Assembly: GCA_022510885.1 (NCBI GenBank)
Contig: JAFLSP010000001.1
Location: 1-10,355, forward strand
DNA from: Treponema sp.
GTDB lineage: Bacteria > Spirochaetota > Spirochaetia > Treponematales > Treponemataceae
Direction: 5' to 3'
Length of the DNA: 10,355 nt
Under the pieces are notes generated by a model. That model was given only the letters and a program-made list of their open reading frames with translations, made no database searches and was not told where the DNA came from. The translations under genes and the position numbers were made by a program. This document shows positions 8,333 to 10,355 of this stretch, piece by piece. The number at the start of each line of letters is the position of its first letter. The stretch's first letter is position 1.

Positions 8333-10291
8333 CTAGTCGAACAGCGCGTTGCATTCTTTTTTGTACAGCTTGGCGATTTTGTGGCGCATCAGCTCCTGCT
8401 TCGCGTTGATTTCCACGCCGATTTCGAAGGGCTTGGTCAGCAGCGCGAACTTCGAGATGCGCTCGCAGGCGCGGAAGCCCGTCTTGGCGTTGTCGAGCAC
8501 GTCGATTTCCGTGCGGAACAGGTTCTGGATTTCGCTCGTGCGCAGCAGTTCCTCGTAGTTGTCGTAGAGGACGTTGTTCTCCTCCGCGTAGGCAAGCACG
8601 TTCTGCTGGTCGGGGACGATGAGCGCGGCGATGTACTTCTTGTCCTGCCCCACCACCACCGTGCGCTCCACGTAGGGGGAGGCGTTCACCGCCTTCTCAA
8701 TCACCTGCGGCTCGATGTTCTCCCCGCCGAGCAGCACGATGGTGTCCTTGGCGCGCCCCACGATTTTCAAGTCCTCGTCGTAGCTGAGCATGCCGAGGTC
8801 GCCCGTGTTGAGCCACCCCTCGCCGTCGATGACCGCCGCCGTCAGGTCGTCGCGCCTGTAGTAGCCCTTCATCACCTGCCGCCCGCGCACCAGAATCAGC
8901 CCGCGCTTTCCCGGCTTGAGCGGCTCGCCGCCGGCGACCTGCCCGTCCTTTTCCGCCACGATTTTCACGTCGAGGCTGGGGAACACCCACCCCACGTTGT
9001 TCGAGCGCGGCTTCCTGGAGTTGCGCACGGAGATGACGGGCGCGGCCTCGGTCAGCCCGTAGCCCTCAAGCAGCTTGAAGCCGACGGCGTGGTAGAAGGC
9101 CTCCGTCTCCGGCTGGAGCGCGCCGCCGCCGCTGATTGCCGCGCGGAACTTCCCGCCGAATTTGGCGAGAACCCGCCGGTACACCACGAATTCGCCGATT
9201 TTATGGAACGGCCACAGCAGACAGAAGGGGATAATCCCCACGAGCACGTCAAGCACGCGCGGATACCAGTGGTAGCGGCAGCGCAAGCCGCACACGCGCT
9301 CCTTGAATTTATAGTACAGCTTGCCCACGGCGACGAAGTTGTAGAACGCGCTCTTGTGCAGCGCGTCCTGCTTCTTCACCTCGCGGAACAGCCCCTGCGC
9401 CACCGCCTCCCACAGGCGCGGCACGCCGTTCATCCACTGCGGCTGCACGAGCGCCATGTCCTGGAGCATGACCGAGGCAATCGGCTTTGAGTAGGCGAAG
9501 CCGCCCTTCAGCCCGATGACCATGTAGCAGAACGCCCGCTCGAAGCTGTGCCATATCGGCAGGACGGTCAGCCAGATGTCGCCCGGCTGCATCAGCCCCA
9601 GCACCGTGTGCGCCACCTCGCACTGCGCGATGTAGTTGTCGTGCGTGAGCTGCACGCCCTTGGGAACGCCCGTCGTCCCCGACGTGAAGATAATCGTCGC
9701 CACGTCGTCGGGGCGCACCTCCTCCATGCCGCGCTCAATGGCGAGCCAGTCTTCCTTGGTAATCGCCGTGCCCTCGCTCTCAAGCAGCGAGTAGTTGATG
9801 ACCTCGATGCCCGCCTCGTTCGCCTGCCGCACGGTCTTCTCGTCGGGATGCTCGTAGAGAATCGCCGTCTTGAGCAGCGGCACCTCATCGACCTTCTCCA
9901 AGACCTTCTGCAGCTGCCGCGCGTTCTCAAAGAAACTGATTTTGCACTCCGCAAAGCCGAGGATAAAGCGGATTTCCACGCCCATCGAGTCACAGCCGCG
10001 CGGCACGTCCGCCGCGCCGAGCGAGAGCAGCGCGTAGTCCGTGACGAGCCACTCGCGCCGGTTGTCCGCAATCAGCCCCACGCGGTCGCCCCGCCGCACG
10101 CCCAGCCGCCTGAGCGACGCGGCAAGCTCCACCACGCGCTGGTACACCTGCGAGTAACTGTAGCGCACGAACACGCCGCTCTTGTTCTTCTCCGCCTGCA
10201 AGGTGTAGTTCGGAATCTCGGCGACCTTGTTCCTCAGCAGCAGGGGCAGCGTCGCCCCCAGCGACTTGTCCATAGCATTTTCGTCAATCAT
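8333..10291 (-). CDS. Long-chain fatty acid--CoA ligase (AMP-forming), FadD15/LACS type
   Basis: This 652-residue protein belongs to the adenylate-forming (ANL) superfamily and should activate fatty acids with ATP and CoA to give acyl-CoA for lipid synthesis or breakdown. Visible core motifs: A3 phosphate loop TSGTTGVPKG (203-212), PIWHSFER (245-252), A5 EGYGLTEAAP (409-418), A7 WLNTGDLG (493-500), and A8 GRAKDTIVLLGGENIEP (512-528). An aromatic and hydrophobic stretch at about 339-368 (YPRVLDVLVGIIPFCLLW within it) could attach the enzyme to the membrane; it lies between the A3 and A5 regions, where long LACS enzymes carry an insertion. At the C-terminus the usual A10 lysine motif (such as TLKLKR) is replaced by INAKQELMRHKI (628-639), so the catalytic lysine is not obvious. 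The ATG at 10291 is preceded by AGGG with eight-base spacing; a second Met at residue 7 lacks such a site. It is followed by the exported-protein gene. Substrate chain length cannot be read from the sequence. Confidence 0.92.
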   Translation of the reverse strand: MIDENAMDKSLGATLPLLLRNKVAEIPNYTLQAEKNKSGVFVRYSYSQVYQRVVELAASLRRLGVRRGDRVGLIADNRREWLVTDYALLSLGAADVPRGCDSMGVEIRFILGFAECKISFFENARQLQKVLEKVDEVPLLKTAILYEHPDEKTVRQANEAGIEVINYSLLESEGTAITKEDWLAIERGMEEVRPDDVATIIFTSGTTGVPKGVQLTHDNYIAQCEVAHTVLGLMQPGDIWLTVLPIWHSFERAFCYMVIGLKGGFAYSKPIASVMLQDMALVQPQWMNGVPRLWEAVAQGLFREVKKQDALHKSAFYNFVAVGKLYYKFKERVCGLRCRYHWYPRVLDVLVGIIPFCLLWPFHKIGEFVVYRRVLAKFGGKFRAAISGGGALQPETEAFYHAVGFKLLEGYGLTEAAPVISVRNSRKPRSNNVGWVFPSLDVKIVAEKDGQVAGGEPLKPGKRGLILVRGRQVMKGYYRRDDLTAAVIDGEGWLNTGDLGMLSYDEDLKIVGRAKDTIVLLGGENIEPQVIEKAVNASPYVERTVVVGQDKKYIAALIVPDQQNVLAYAEENNVLYDNYEELLRTSEIQNLFRTEIDVLDNAKTGFRACERISKFALLTKPFEIGVEINAKQELMRHKIAKLYKKECNALFD

Positions 10292-10298
10292 ACCCGCT

Positions 10299-10304
10299 AC
10301 CCTA
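10299..10304 (-). promoter_or_regulatory. Ribosome binding site of the acyl-CoA synthetase gene
   Basis: The minus strand reads TAGGGT at 10304-10299, with AGGG eight bases upstream of the ATG at 10291. It is a modest Shine-Dalgarno site and supports this ATG over the one at codon 7. Confidence 0.5.
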
Positions 10305-10308
10305 CCAT

Positions 10309-10352
10309 ATTTCCGCGCCCTTTGGCTAGAGGGCGCAGAGCCGCGCGGAAAT
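10309..10352. repeat. Inverted repeat with two alternative stems upstream of fadD
   Basis: ATTTCCGCGC (10309-10318) is repeated in perfect inverted form as GCGCGGAAAT (10343-10352), with 24 bases between. Inside it, GCGCCCT (10315-10321) pairs perfectly with AGGGCGC (10330-10336) around an eight-base loop. The two stems share bases 10315-10318 and so cannot form together in full. Neither strand has a T-run directly after the repeat within the window, so it is not a standard intrinsic terminator. It lies 18 to 61 bases upstream of the fadD ATG and could be an operator, a 5' leader structure, or part of a terminator for a gene beyond the window. Confidence 0.6.
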
Positions 10353-10355
10353 TCC

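Noticed and set aside
8306..9490. 394-codon open frame on the plus strand opposite the acyl-CoA synthetase gene
   Set aside because: Antisense shadow, rich in H, L, V and R; the minus-strand gene has all its family motifs.
10309..10352. Intrinsic terminator at the right edge
   Set aside because: The stem is strong but no T-run follows on either strand within the window.

Overview
This window is a GC-rich (about 60% by eye), densely coded stretch of a bacterial chromosome. It holds five protein genes and no sign of a mobile element, CRISPR array, tRNA or rRNA. The best guess for the source is a spirochaete of the Treponema type. The reasons are the eukaryote-like (IleS2-class) isoleucyl-tRNA synthetase, a large long-chain acyl-CoA synthetase of the FadD15/LACS kind paired with a small exported protein, and a two-subunit AddAB recombination system. 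This assignment rests on recognising protein families, not on a database match, and is only moderately sure.

Layout: (1) Positions 1-594, minus strand: the first 198 codons of ileS, cut by the window edge. (2) Positions 595-717: a short divergent control region with one well-formed sigma-70-type promoter on each strand. (3) Positions 718-7301, plus strand: addB followed directly by addA, sharing one base at TAATG. (4) Positions 7302-10291, minus strand: a fadD-like acyl-CoA synthetase gene (8333-10291) followed 14 bases later by a gene for a secreted protein of unknown function (7302-8318). (5) Positions 10292-10355: the upstream region of fadD, holding a Shine-Dalgarno site and a strong inverted repeat.

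AddA (helicase plus nuclease) and AddB (nuclease with an iron-sulphur cluster motif) should form the heterodimer that resects double-strand DNA ends and loads RecA for recombinational repair. Both nuclease sites and the AddA ATPase motifs look intact, so the complex should be active. The addB promoter is placed so that transcription would begin on or next to the ATG, which predicts a leaderless mRNA; addA has its own strong ribosome binding site. The acyl-CoA synthetase activates fatty acids for lipid synthesis, and the small exported protein downstream is probably co-transcribed with it.

The addA stop and the stop of the convergent secreted-protein gene touch with no base between them. Most of the window is ordinary housekeeping and repair DNA. 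I did not find a convincing new system. The points most worth checking are the leaderless addB promoter, the loss of a recognisable catalytic lysine motif in the acyl-CoA synthetase, the E-to-Q change in AddA motif V, the unknown exported protein, and the inverted repeat upstream of fadD.
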